From the NCBI GenBank assembly GCA_039033415.1, contig JBCCCR010000010.1, forward strand, positions 62,001-126,000: a DNA stretch of 64,000 nucleotides. Reading direction: 5' to 3'. Shown here one piece after another: positions 25,430 to 34,783 of the stretch. This DNA is from Pseudomonadota bacterium (lineage in GTDB: Bacteria; Pseudomonadota; Gammaproteobacteria; Xanthomonadales; SZUA-38). The position numbers and the translations under genes are program-made. A model generated the notes under the pieces. It was not told the origin of the DNA. It did not search any database and saw nothing but the letters and a program-made list of their open reading frames with translations. The first letter of the stretch is position 1; the number at the start of each line of letters is the position of its first letter.

Positions 25430-27824
25430 TTACGGGCCTCCTGGGCTTAAGGTGAGCGAGGTGACGGTGTGCTGCTCGATCATGGCGTCCGAAAACCATA
25501 GATAAGCTGGCTCGCCCTGACGAAAAGCCGGGATCTGGTTGTCGAGAAGCGGATGGCGCGTTCGTCCAACCACCCCGCCGGGCAGGACGGCCAGCACCTT
25601 ATTAGGATCAGCTAGGTCCGCCACCATGCGAAGGGAAACGGACCACTGGGGGTCAAAACCCGGCTCGGAGAAATCAAACAGCGCGCGATTGAGCGTTTCA
25701 CCGGATCCCGGCTGTGGATACGCCTGATTGCCCGTCAACCTGCCCAGCAGCCCGTCAAGTCGCAGTGGACCGGTTCGGCGCATGGACCTCACGTCACCCC
25801 AGCGCCAGGTATCGGCTCCCGGGCCATAGGCCTCGGTCAGCTCGGCAAGCGCGTCCTGCCCCGCCAACCGAAACAGGTCATCGCGGGTTTCGCGCTGCGG
25901 GGTGGTCACGTCGTCGAACCATGAGCCCCAGGCCTCATCACCTTCCAGCACCATGGCATGCAGCCGCTGTTGCCAGAGATACCAGTTGCTCAACACGCCC
26001 TCTGTCGCATCACCCAGATCGTCGCTGAACACCCTTCGAGCAAAGTGGCGGTAGGTCGCCTGAAATACGGTTGGCGCTGCGCTGTCGAGCCCGTCACGGT
26101 AATCCCACCCGCTCAGGATTGCTCCCAGCGACGCCGTCATATCGTCTTCTGCCAGCGCCGCCGCCATGATCGGCGCCACGCTTTGAGCAAAAACGTTTTT
26201 GTTGTCGTGCTGCAGCTCGTAATGATCTTTAGCGCTGAGCACGCCGGTACCGCTTAACAGCTCCTGCAGGCGCTCATAGCGCCAGCTTGGGGAGGCGTAG
26301 GTAGTGAAGGGATAGGGAAAACCGGTCGGTTGGACATATTGATTGGCACTGCCGGCCCAGCCTTGGTCGGGATCCACAACGCTAGGCATCTCGGTCGCGG
26401 GAATCAGGCCCGCCCACGTCTCCTGTCCGTCCGCCAGCGAAGGGACTGATCCGTCACCGCGAAGGCGTATCGGAGCAGCACCGGTGGACACTCGCGCCGT
26501 GTGTCCATCCACATCACCCACAACCATGCTGAAACCGAACATCCGATGCTGGCTCCATGCCTCAACGGCTTCGTCCACACTTTGGGCTTGTGATGCTGCC
26601 TTCAGGCCAAGATCAGCCTGCGGATACTCCGCGACTGCCCAGCGAGCGGTGATCACCCTGTCGCTGAACGGCGTCCAGTCATGGTCAGAAATCACGGGTC
26701 CACGCCTGGTGAACCGCACGGTTACCACCTGGTCATCACCGCCTTTCACTTTGATCGTTTCCTGGATTTCGCGAAACGGCAGAGACTGGCCGCCTTCCAG
26801 GTACCGCGATGAATCACTCGGGTCGAGCGTTTCTACATACAGATCAACCACGTCCGCGTAGCCGTTGGTGACCCCCCAGGCCAGGCGCTCATTGCGGCCC
26901 GCGCTGATGCCTGGGACACCCGCACTCACCCCTACCGCCCGCCAGTCTGGCGTGATCAACCCCACGGGATGCCAAAAACCCGGCAGGTTACGTACGTCCA
27001 CGTGCGGATCGTTGGCGACAACGGCGGCTCTGCCAGGCGAACGCGCACCACTCATGGCCCAGGCGTTGGAACCTCCGATACCGGCAAACCGTCGAAATGG
27101 CTTCAGCGTTTCCATAGGCACGAACCGCAAACCGAGCGTTTCATACCGCGCTGAGGATGCGCCGCTGAGTTGTTGCTCATCTGGGTTGATCATCAGCGGC
27201 GCAATCTCCGCGGCGCGATCCGGGCCCACGGCTTCGACCAGGCTCTGGGTGGCGATCTCCGCGTAGAAGTTGGCTCCGTTTTCCCAGGCAAAAAACAGCA
27301 TCACCGTCAGAAGATCTAATTCGGACCACGGTTCAGCCGGCGCTCCGACTAACCGCAGCTCCCAGGGGTGGTCCGCCGCGTGCAGGTTGATATAGGCGTT
27401 CAGCCCGGCCACAAAATCGGACAACGTTTGCTGATTTTCCTCGTTCAGGACGGGCCAATGATCTTGGGCGATCCGACGAAAGCCGAATAAGCGGCTGTCG
27501 GTGTCGGTGATCAAGGTCGCTTCGCCGAATAGCTCCGAGAGCCGCCCAAGGGCGGCGCGCCTGGCCATTTTCCTGGGCACGGATCACGTCACGAAAGGAG
27601 TTGGCGCGTATGTAGGGAACGCCGTTGCCGTCTCGGACCACGGTGACCGGCGCGTCCAGCGCCGGCAAGGTCATCTCCCCAGAAGCCTGGTAACGGTTCG
27701 CGTAGCCTGCGAACCAATAGATTCCCACCGCAGCAAGCAGCACCAACACGATCAAACCGCCAACAATCCGACTCAGCCACCGGTACAAGTGCTCCACCCC
27801 TTCAACGTTTTTGTTGATCATCAC
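25430..27824 (-). pseudogene. Penicillin acylase-family amidase, frameshifted
   Basis: The N-terminal part (27824 to about 27570) encodes a membrane anchor (residues 18-40) and the start of the alpha chain up to ANSFRDVIRAQ. The reading then has to jump frame near 27565-27580 to continue with ARRAALGRLSELFGE through to the stop at 25430. At the junction the usual 10-13 residue segment with AQDRLWQME is missing, so a small deletion shifted the frame. The rest is intact: the beta-chain nucleophile Ser appears in SNAWAMSGARS (N-terminal nucleophile family S45), with family features such as GVSAGVPGISAGRNERLAWG. Either a recently broken gene or a sequence error. Confidence 0.8.
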
Positions 27825-27911
27825 AATACATCATCAAAAATCACAATTTTCCAACGACGCCCGCAATGGCTGAGTCCATGCTTTGCCGCAATGATCTGTC
27901 TGGAGCGGCAT

Positions 27912-28670
27912 ATGAACTTTCGTTCGGCAAGCAGCAACCTCTTTTTCGGCCTGGTTCTTATCGTTCTGGCATCTCAGGTACGGGCAGAACCCACCAAGAA
28001 ACCCAGCGTCCTTTTTATCCTATCCGCCCATTCGGAAGGTTACTGGCTGCCAGAGGTTGTCACGCCCTATAAGATCCTGACCGACGCCGGCTTCTCGGTG
28101 GATTTTGCAACGCCGGGAGGCAACCAGGGTATCGGGGCGGGCGGCGACATGATGTCCGAGGAAGAGCGACTTACCCGCGTTTCTATTGCCGATCGGCTGA
28201 CCAAGCCGCTCAGTCTTAAGGTCATCCAACCGCAGGATTACCAGGCTCTCTACGTGCCCGGGGGTGCCGGACCGATGTTCGACCTCTACGACCATCCAGA
28301 AGTGAATCGCATCACGGCAGCGTTGTTTGAGGAAGGCAAGCCGGTCGCCGCTGACTGTCACGGCCCAGCCGCCTTTGCCGGCGTGCGCCTGAGCAACGGC
28401 GTACTGATGGTGCGGGGGAAGAAACTCACGGCTAAATCCAACGCAGAAGAGGGCGAATGGGCCCGGAAAAACTATCCCTTTCTGCTCGAAGACAAGTTCA
28501 ACGAGCTTTCCGCGCACTTCAGCGCAGCCGAGCCGTACCAGCCCTGGGTGGTTCGGGACGGCAATCTACTGACGGGTCAGAATCCGGCATCCGCCGCTCC
28601 GCTGGCCCGGGTGCTGGTCGACATGCTGTCGACAACCAACCGGGCGTGGTCGCCCAAAACTCAACGCTAA
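27912..28670 (+). CDS. Secreted DJ-1/PfpI (class I glutamine amidotransferase-like) protein
   Basis: 252 residues. The signal peptide is FFGLVLIVLASQVRA. The fold is recognised from VLFILSAHSEGYWLPEVVTPYKIL, the acidic-loop region YQALYVPGGAGPMFDLYDHPEV, and the nucleophile elbow AADCHGPAAFAG, with Cys at about residue 154 followed by His. It is closest to the Hsp31/YajL-type group that hydrolyses glyoxal adducts or acts as a chaperone. The start is ATG 27912 behind GGAG. Secretion is unusual for this fold. It is followed after 12 bp by a secreted NTF2-like gene, likely in one operon. Confidence 0.85.
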   Translation: MNFRSASSNLFFGLVLIVLASQVRAEPTKKPSVLFILSAHSEGYWLPEVVTPYKILTDAGFSVDFATPGGNQGIGAGGDMMSEEERLTRVSIADRLTKPLSLKVIQPQDYQALYVPGGAGPMFDLYDHPEVNRITAALFEEGKPVAADCHGPAAFAGVRLSNGVLMVRGKKLTAKSNAEEGEWARKNYPFLLEDKFNELSAHFSAAEPYQPWVVRDGNLLTGQNPASAAPLARVLVDMLSTTNRAWSPKTQR

Positions 28671-28682
28671 CCGGGAGTTACC

Positions 28683-29105
28683 ATGAAGACGATTACCTGC
28701 ATTGTCCTAGCCTTCTACCTCATCGCACCTGCCTACGCGGACACTGATCGCGAACAGATCAAAGCCGCCATGGAGTGTTTCTATCAATGGGATTTGCACG
28801 GAGGCAAAGAACACTCCTCGCAATGTATTTCCGACTCGGTGCTCTATCACCGGATCGACCAGGACGGCCAACACTCTTACGGCACGCCGCCGCTCGACAA
28901 CGACACCGGCAAAGGCGCTGACGCCGTCATTCATAATCTGCTGGATATTGATATCTACAACGATATGGCCGTGGTGACCTCGCTGCATCGATACCAGCCG
29001 GAGGCGCCGGAGAACACCTACGTAAAAAACATTGTGCTCTATCGGTTGGCTGACGGTTGGCGGATTACCAACGTCGCGTGGGGTCGGGTGACCAACCGGC
29101 AGTAG
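28683..29105 (+). CDS. Secreted NTF2-like (lumazine-binding-type) protein
   Basis: 140 residues with a signal peptide (MKTITCIVLAFYLIAPAYA). The mature part has the NTF2 cone pattern: AAMECFYQWDLHGG helices, then strands ending YVKNIVLYRLADGWRITNVAWG. The ribosome site GGGAG lies just upstream. It resembles the cytoplasmic protein at 8857-9252 in family but is exported. Function is unknown. Confidence 0.8.
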   Translation: MKTITCIVLAFYLIAPAYADTDREQIKAAMECFYQWDLHGGKEHSSQCISDSVLYHRIDQDGQHSYGTPPLDNDTGKGADAVIHNLLDIDIYNDMAVVTSLHRYQPEAPENTYVKNIVLYRLADGWRITNVAWGRVTNRQ

Positions 29106-29118
29106 TTGCTCCAACCCG

Positions 29119-29146
29119 GCTCGAGCCTGGGCCGCCAGGCTCGAGC
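29119..29146. terminator. Bidirectional hairpin between convergent genes
   Basis: GCTCGAGCCTGG and CCAGGCTCGAGC form a perfect 12-bp stem with a 4-nt loop, 14 bp after one stop and 4 bp before the other gene's end. There is no long T-tract, but stem strength and position fit a terminator for both strands. Confidence 0.65.
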
Positions 29147-29150
29147 TATC

Positions 29151-31196
29151 TCACTCCATTCTCTTGCTACGCGTTCGCATGATGTCGCTATGAGAGCTGG
29201 CAACATGTGTGCTGGCCACCAATCCAGCGCGCGCACTGAAAAACTCGAAGCGATGGACCACACCGGGGAGTCGCTCACTATTCATGGCTGCGTCGAACCG
29301 CAGCAGATCGCCGTCGGCGTCAACGGCATGGCAGTAAAGGTCATCGCCATCGAGCCGATAGCGCAGCTGATAGCGCCAGAGCGGGCTGGCGCACTGATTC
29401 AGCGCCGTCAGCTCCTGGCTTGAGCGAAATACACGCAGCGACTGATCAAGCCACAGCTGCTGACGCGCATTGCCGAGCGTAAACGCCCAGCGGGAATCCA
29501 GCGGCAATGGCTCATCGCCGCCGTCAAGCGCCAGCCGATAGGCGCGCCACCGGCCCTGTTCGAAGTGGCTTAGCGAGAGCGTCTGTTCATCATGCCAACT
29601 CACCGCATAGGCAGGCAGCGGAAGGCTGATGTTGTGCGTGTAGACCCGCTCGGCCAGCGAGTAAACCAGCACGCCGGTGCTGGTGTTGGCCAGCAATCGG
29701 GTGTCATCAAACGACCAGGCCAGATCGTAGAAACGCCGTCCCGCGTCCGGCATCTCGATCGCCGTCAGGCTGCCGTCGTCCAAATGTTTAAGCCAGATCT
29801 GACTCTCACCCGACCGCTTGGAAATGAATGCTAACAGGTCGCCGCGGTGCGAGAGCGCGGGGAGGTAATCCATGACGGCAGAACTCACCGTTGGATCGGC
29901 CATACCTCGCAGCCGGATATCGCGGTTGTAAAGATAGGAGGTGAAGAGATACTCACCGCTGGCCTCGCCCGGAACACCGATCCGCCTTGGGCTCCGGATG
30001 CGCCGACTGTCGGACACGAGAACCTGCTCTGGCCCGCCGTCCAGCGACGATTCCAGCAGCTGGTAAGAGGGGTGTCGAGAAGGATGAACCATAAATCCTT
30101 CGCGGTGGCTCCAGATTGCACTGTCCAGGCCGTACGAAAAGCGTCGGCGCAAGGTAAAGCTATCGCTGGCTGGGTCTATGACATACACCGAGGTCTTGCC
30201 GGGCGCATGGTCACTGAGAAGCAGAAGCGCACCGCTTTCCGGGTGGACGTCAACAAAGTGATTGCCGTAGCCGGAAACCATGGGCTGTGAGAGGCGCTTT
30301 TTGCTTTGCTGGTCTAGCGCAAGGCTGTAGACAGCATAAGGCGCATCTGGCGTCGGCCGCTCCAGGAAATACAGCGTGGTGTCGTCCGGCGAGAGCGACA
30401 GCTCCGAATAGCTTCCGGGCAAACACTGATAAATCACCTCCGCAGCGCGCGCGGAGAACTGATCACGCGCAATCCGATGAATCTCGCAGCGGTCACCGGA
30501 CATAAATTGGTATACGAGAAAATCACCGCTGTGCGACCAGGTCGGAAAATTGGCGTGGCCCGCCAGCGCGCTGATCGGCTGCGGCGTCGCGTTATCCCCA
30601 GAGAGCAGGAAGATCACATCCCACGTCCCGTCACTTGCAGTGTAGGCCAGCCTCCTGCCGTCGCTGGCGAGATGAGCGTTGAACTGGCTGTCGCTGAGCC
30701 GGGATAAGGGCGCGAGCTCACGGACCAATGGTTTTGGTGACGTCGACCTGGATCCGGAGAAGACCATCCACAGCGCCAATCCGAGGACGGTCCCGCCTAG
30801 AGCGAACTGGCGCCACAACCTCATGAGTCCACCACTTCGAGCGAGGGTTGCAGGCTGCTCAACGCCTACTACCTCAGCAATCAAGCGATAGCCAAGTTTA
30901 GGGATGGTAGCGATGTACCGCCGCGCCTTGCTGTCGTCCCTCAGGGCCTTGCGCAGCAGCACGATGGCACGGTTGATCGAGTTATCCGACACAATCTGTC
31001 CATGCCATACCGCGCTGAGCAGTTCGTCTCGCCCAATGCTGCGGCCGGCGTTTTCGCAGAGGTAAGCCAGCAAGGCCGCCGGCTTGGGCTCAAGCAACAC
31101 CTCGCGCCCAGCGCCGAAAAGCCGATTGCTATTCGCGTCGAAGTGAAAATCGCCAACTTTCCAGCGGTTGAACTGTGGGCGCTCAGGTTCGGGCAT
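29151..31196 (-). CDS. ToxR/CadC-like membrane regulator with beta-propeller sensor
   Basis: 681 residues. Residues about 8-105 are an OmpR-type winged helix (KPAALLAYLCENAGRSIGRDELLSAVW and YIATIPKLGYRL). One membrane helix follows near 130-150 (GGTVLGLALWMVFSG), then a large periplasmic part with TolB/WD40-like repeats, such as HLASDGRRLAYTASDGTWDV, NFPTWSHSGDFLVYQF, LSLSPDDTTLYFLE and PALSHRGDLLAFIS. ATG 31196 is chosen because the domain starts just after it. It is convergent with the DJ-1 unit; its target is unknown. Confidence 0.87.
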   Translation of the reverse strand: MPEPERPQFNRWKVGDFHFDANSNRLFGAGREVLLEPKPAALLAYLCENAGRSIGRDELLSAVWHGQIVSDNSINRAIVLLRKALRDDSKARRYIATIPKLGYRLIAEVVGVEQPATLARSGGLMRLWRQFALGGTVLGLALWMVFSGSRSTSPKPLVRELAPLSRLSDSQFNAHLASDGRRLAYTASDGTWDVIFLLSGDNATPQPISALAGHANFPTWSHSGDFLVYQFMSGDRCEIHRIARDQFSARAAEVIYQCLPGSYSELSLSPDDTTLYFLERPTPDAPYAVYSLALDQQSKKRLSQPMVSGYGNHFVDVHPESGALLLLSDHAPGKTSVYVIDPASDSFTLRRRFSYGLDSAIWSHREGFMVHPSRHPSYQLLESSLDGGPEQVLVSDSRRIRSPRRIGVPGEASGEYLFTSYLYNRDIRLRGMADPTVSSAVMDYLPALSHRGDLLAFISKRSGESQIWLKHLDDGSLTAIEMPDAGRRFYDLAWSFDDTRLLANTSTGVLVYSLAERVYTHNISLPLPAYAVSWHDEQTLSLSHFEQGRWRAYRLALDGGDEPLPLDSRWAFTLGNARQQLWLDQSLRVFRSSQELTALNQCASPLWRYQLRYRLDGDDLYCHAVDADGDLLRFDAAMNSERLPGVVHRFEFFSARAGLVASTHVASSHSDIMRTRSKRME

Positions 31197-31458
31197 GGTG
31201 CGTGGCAGATACAGTCGGTTTCGAGATAGAAAAAAGCATAGCAAACCCCACCGAGAGGCCCGAAGATTGATCTTTTTCGCCGCCATTGCAATCGCAGGGG
31301 GATGTTATACCGTAACGCCCGCTGCCTTGGTGGTCCCCGTCCGGACACCCCGGGTCGGTTAACCTGTGCCGAAATACCAGGCTTGCGCGGCTCAATTCAG
31401 CAGTCTCGGAAAGTAACCAGACCCACACGCTTGCCAATCAGATTTAAGGAAACAAAAA

Positions 31459-31989
31459 ATGAGCACAATTCGCATCGGTGTCATCACCGCGTCTGACCGC
31501 GCGACGGCGGGTGTTTACGAAGACATCTCGGGTAAGTCCGTGGTGGAAACCTTGCGTGAATACCTGATCACCGAGTTTGAGCCGGTGTACCGCGTGATTG
31601 CCGACGAACAGCCGCTGATCGAAGCAACCATGAGCGAGATGGCCGACAAGGAAGGGTGCTGTCTGGTTGTCACAACCGGTGGCACCGGCCCTGCACCACG
31701 TGACGTCACGCCGGAGGCCACCGAAGCGGTCTGCGAAAAAATGCTGCCTGGCTTCGGCGAGCTGATGCGCTCGACGTCCTTGCAATACGTGCCGACCGCA
31801 ATCCTTTCGCGTCAGACGGCCGGCATTCGCGGGAGCACGTTGATCCTCAATCTACCGGGTCGTCCGAAGGCGATTCGCGAATGTCTGGACGCAGTCTTTC
31901 CTGCGGTACCCTACTGCATTGATCTCATTGAAGGTCCGCGTCTTGAAACTGACGAGAGTGTTATCAAAGCCTTCAGGCCTCGCTCCTGA
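31459..31989 (+). CDS. mogA: Molybdopterin adenylyltransferase MogA
   Basis: 176 residues, matching the MoaB/Mog family length. Motifs are IGVITASDRATAGVYEDISG at the start, VVTTGGTGPAPRDVTPEAT (the TGGTG molybdopterin loop with the PRDVTPEA motif typical of MogA) and LILNLPGRPKAIRECL. It adenylates molybdopterin before molybdenum insertion. The following gene lies 36 bp away on the same strand but is not functionally related. No riboswitch-like structure was recognised upstream. Confidence 0.93.
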   Translation: MSTIRIGVITASDRATAGVYEDISGKSVVETLREYLITEFEPVYRVIADEQPLIEATMSEMADKEGCCLVVTTGGTGPAPRDVTPEATEAVCEKMLPGFGELMRSTSLQYVPTAILSRQTAGIRGSTLILNLPGRPKAIRECLDAVFPAVPYCIDLIEGPRLETDESVIKAFRPRS

Positions 31990-32025
31990 CCGCACGGCCC
32001 GACGCCCCACGGAAGACAGAACATC

Positions 32026-33123
32026 ATGGTCCATGAAGGCGTGACCCGCTGGGAACTGGAGCAGCTGACCGTCCAGGGTCATCCACGTGATCTAGGGGAG
32101 CAGCAGGGCGAACATTTTCGCGAGCGGATCCAGCAGTTTATTGCGGTGCGATTCGCTGCGGTATCAGAATACGCCGCTGAACTGGGCCGAGACGACATCA
32201 CGCCGCTGCGCGAGATCGGGCGGACTTCTCAGGCGATTTTCGCTGATTGGGACCCGGAGGCGTCTACTGAGCACGAGGGCATCGCGCGCGGCGCGCAGGT
32301 GGATTCGCTGGACCTGTTTATTGCAACTAACATCACCGACATGCGGGACGTCCTGCTATTGCCTCGCGGCGAGGCGAGCCCGCCTGAACTTGAGGGATGC
32401 ACCGCCGTGCTCCTGCCGGGGCGGTTGACCCAAAGCGGCAAGGGACTCGCCGGCCAAACCTGGGACCTGAACCCCACAGACGTTGACTACGTGGTTGGCG
32501 TGCACCGAAAGCCCGTCAAAGGACCGGAAACCTGGAGCCTGACCTGCACCGGATGCCTGACGTTGATCGGGATGAACAGCGAAGGGCTGGCGCTGGGAAC
32601 CACCAATATCAAGATGCATGGTTCCAAGCCCGGAGTGGGGTACCTCAACGTCCTGCACCGCGCGATTCGGAGCCCCGGCGTCGAAGAGGCCTCCCGGATC
32701 ATCCTTGATGCCCCGCGCTCCGGCGCCCATACCTTCTGGCTGGCTGACCCCAAGCAGCAAGTTGAGTGGGAGGCCGGCCCGGACGCTGCGGTAGCCCGAA
32801 CAGCCGACGACCAAGCGGTGACGCGAACCAATCATTGCCTAGCCCCAGAGTTTATTGAGCGGCAGGGTGAACCCACCAGCGAGACCAGCGCAAAGCGACT
32901 TGCCAAGGCCACCGCCGTTGTAGAGGCCGGCAATATTAACCCCACCGCACTACGAACGTTGTTTTCGGACCGCAGCGAAGGCATCAACAGCATCAACCGA
33001 TACCATGAAGACGGCACGGATACCGCAACCAACGGGGTCTTTATCGCCAGCCCGTCTGACCGCCGACTGTGGGCCTGCCGCGGTCCAGCGGACCGAGGGG
33101 AATGGATTGAACATGCCTGGTAG
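32026..33123 (+). CDS. C45-family acyltransferase/autoproteolytic amidase
   Basis: 365 residues, similar to the acyl-CoA:6-aminopenicillanate acyltransferase family (peptidase C45, PF03417). The probable N-terminal nucleophile after self-cleavage is Cys in EGCTAVLLPG near residue 126, followed by GQTWDLNP. SLTCTGCLTLIGMNSEGLALG and TNHCL are further family marks. It has no signal peptide, so it is cytoplasmic. Bacterial members act on acyl-amides of diverse kinds; the substrate here is unknown. GGAAG precedes the ATG. Confidence 0.83.
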   Translation: MVHEGVTRWELEQLTVQGHPRDLGEQQGEHFRERIQQFIAVRFAAVSEYAAELGRDDITPLREIGRTSQAIFADWDPEASTEHEGIARGAQVDSLDLFIATNITDMRDVLLLPRGEASPPELEGCTAVLLPGRLTQSGKGLAGQTWDLNPTDVDYVVGVHRKPVKGPETWSLTCTGCLTLIGMNSEGLALGTTNIKMHGSKPGVGYLNVLHRAIRSPGVEEASRIILDAPRSGAHTFWLADPKQQVEWEAGPDAAVARTADDQAVTRTNHCLAPEFIERQGEPTSETSAKRLAKATAVVEAGNINPTALRTLFSDRSEGINSINRYHEDGTDTATNGVFIASPSDRRLWACRGPADRGEWIEHAW

Positions 33124-33358
33124 GCCCCGAATCAGATTTCTCCCTTCAGCTCGAGTCACCGTAGTCCCGGAGTGTGGATTCGCTCTCTGGTAGCGTGTGC
33201 TGGGCCCCAAATCCAGGATCCAAAATCTTTCACGTCAACCGATCGCCTCTCCCTGCGTTGTTAATCATCAGGTAGGCCGTCGATCCGGGTAATTCCAGGT
33301 CGTACCTTACCGTTTGTTGTCGTTTGGACGTCGCTCAGGGACAAGGGACCGATCCTCC

Positions 33359-34744
33359 ATGCTCGAATTACTCCGGCGAAAAGCACAATTCTTGGTGGCG
33401 TTGCTAGCGGCCGGTGGCTGCAGTTGCGCCAGTGCAGCCCTTACGGTAGGTGAGGATAACCGCATTACCCTACCCGGCGGGGAGGAGTGCGTGGTTAACC
33501 CTGAGTTCACGCCCAGCGGCGAATGGATGCTCTACATGCAGTTCATCGGTGCGCTGTCGCCGGTGAGCCAGGAGCCGATGGTCGATATGTTCATCGTAGA
33601 GCACGACCCTGCAACGGGTGAGTTCCTGGCCGAGCCGCAGCTGGTCGGCCAGAGCACCGCCGGCGCGCGCCCGTATCTGACCGAAGATGAAGACGGCCGG
33701 ATTGTGATGGCCGGTATCGACATCAGCAACGGCAATGAAACGATGACGCTCTACACGGCTGACCCCGAGGTTTCGCCGCTGGAGTTTCAGAAGCTCGGCC
33801 TCGAGCTCGAGGAGACTGAGGGCGAGTGCCTGCGGTCGGTATTCCCCTACACCACCGGCACCGAATCTCACCTTTGGTGGCTCCAGGGCGACTCCTGCCG
33901 GCCGGGTGATGCCCGCTACGTAGAGCTTCGCCATGCCGTGGTGGAAAATGACCAGGTGATCGCGCAGGGATTGGTGGAAAGGCAGGCGTGGTCGCCACAG
34001 TGCACCGGCAACTGTTCCGTTGGATTCCTCCCCATGGATCTCACGTACGCACGCTGGGTGCTCAACGTGCCCAGCCCCATTTTGCTCTTTGGCACCGCCC
34101 CCAATCCGCTCAACTTCGGGACGCCGGGCAATCAAACGCGAGACATCACGCTGAATGAATATCGGCCCGACTTAGACCTAGTGACGGCGGTCGACGCCGG
34201 CGACGCAATCGTGAAGGTGGCGCCGTTCGGCTACAGCGAGACGGAGATGGTGGCGGGCATTGATGACCAGAGCAGCCTGGGCTTTTGGCAGAGAACCTCG
34301 CCGACAGGACCTTACGAGCTGCTACAGACCTTTCCGATCGATTTCAGCCAATCGAGTTTTGATGAGCCGCTGCCCGGTCAGCCCGTCAGCGAGGTAGCAT
34401 CCCAGGAGGTGTTTAGCCTGCTGCTGGACGATTCGCTCGTAAACTTTGCCGCCTTTCAGCTGTGTGAAAGCGCGTTGCGCTGCTTTCAATCCGGGTTAGG
34501 TGAGATTTGGATCGCGAGTCTTTCTGAGCAATATCCACAGCTTGAGCCCATCAGCGACAACTCGGTGAACGATAAAACCCGCAACGAGCCCGAACCGGTG
34601 GTGTCACCGGATCAGCAGACAGCCTGGGTGTACTACTCAGCGTGGCCGGAAAACGGACTGCCGACTAACTCATGCAACGAGTTGCGCCGGACCAAGCTGT
34701 CCGTTGCGCCAGCAGCGCTGTTTCGGGACGGGTTTGAGCTTTGA
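33359..34744 (+). CDS. Exported protein, propeller-like, C-terminal FRDGFE motif
   Basis: 461 residues with a signal peptide (FLVALLAAGGCSCASA). I do not recognise a named family. PD40/TolB-like stretches appear near both ends: EFTPSGEWMLYMQF and VVSPDQQTAWVYYSAW. A beta-propeller is therefore plausible. Several cysteines are consistent with disulfides outside the cytoplasm. ATG 33359 is preferred to an upstream TTG because it directly precedes the signal peptide. The C-terminus is ALFRDGFEL, one of seven copies of a shared terminal motif in this window. The 235 bp upstream hold no recognised feature. Confidence 0.75.
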   Translation: MLELLRRKAQFLVALLAAGGCSCASAALTVGEDNRITLPGGEECVVNPEFTPSGEWMLYMQFIGALSPVSQEPMVDMFIVEHDPATGEFLAEPQLVGQSTAGARPYLTEDEDGRIVMAGIDISNGNETMTLYTADPEVSPLEFQKLGLELEETEGECLRSVFPYTTGTESHLWWLQGDSCRPGDARYVELRHAVVENDQVIAQGLVERQAWSPQCTGNCSVGFLPMDLTYARWVLNVPSPILLFGTAPNPLNFGTPGNQTRDITLNEYRPDLDLVTAVDAGDAIVKVAPFGYSETEMVAGIDDQSSLGFWQRTSPTGPYELLQTFPIDFSQSSFDEPLPGQPVSEVASQEVFSLLLDDSLVNFAAFQLCESALRCFQSGLGEIWIASLSEQYPQLEPISDNSVNDKTRNEPEPVVSPDQQTAWVYYSAWPENGLPTNSCNELRRTKLSVAPAALFRDGFEL

Positions 34745-34746
34745 GA

Positions 34747-34777
34747 AAAGGACAGACCCGGAGCGGGCCTGTCCTTT
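34747..34777. terminator. Bidirectional terminator hairpin
   Basis: AAAGGACAGACCCG (34747-34760) and CGGGCCTGTCCTTT (34764-34777) pair with one mismatch around the loop GAG. Runs of A and T at the ends give terminator character on both strands. It lies between convergent genes. Confidence 0.8.
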
Positions 34778-34783
34778 GCGACC

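Noticed and set aside
27333-27824. Separate small membrane protein
   Set aside because: Its first 85 residues match the start of a penicillin acylase and the rest is out-of-frame translation, so it is part of the broken acylase gene.
31287-31458. Molybdenum-cofactor riboswitch upstream of mogA
   Set aside because: No matching set of stems could be recognised by eye, and mogA is not preceded by other cofactor genes.
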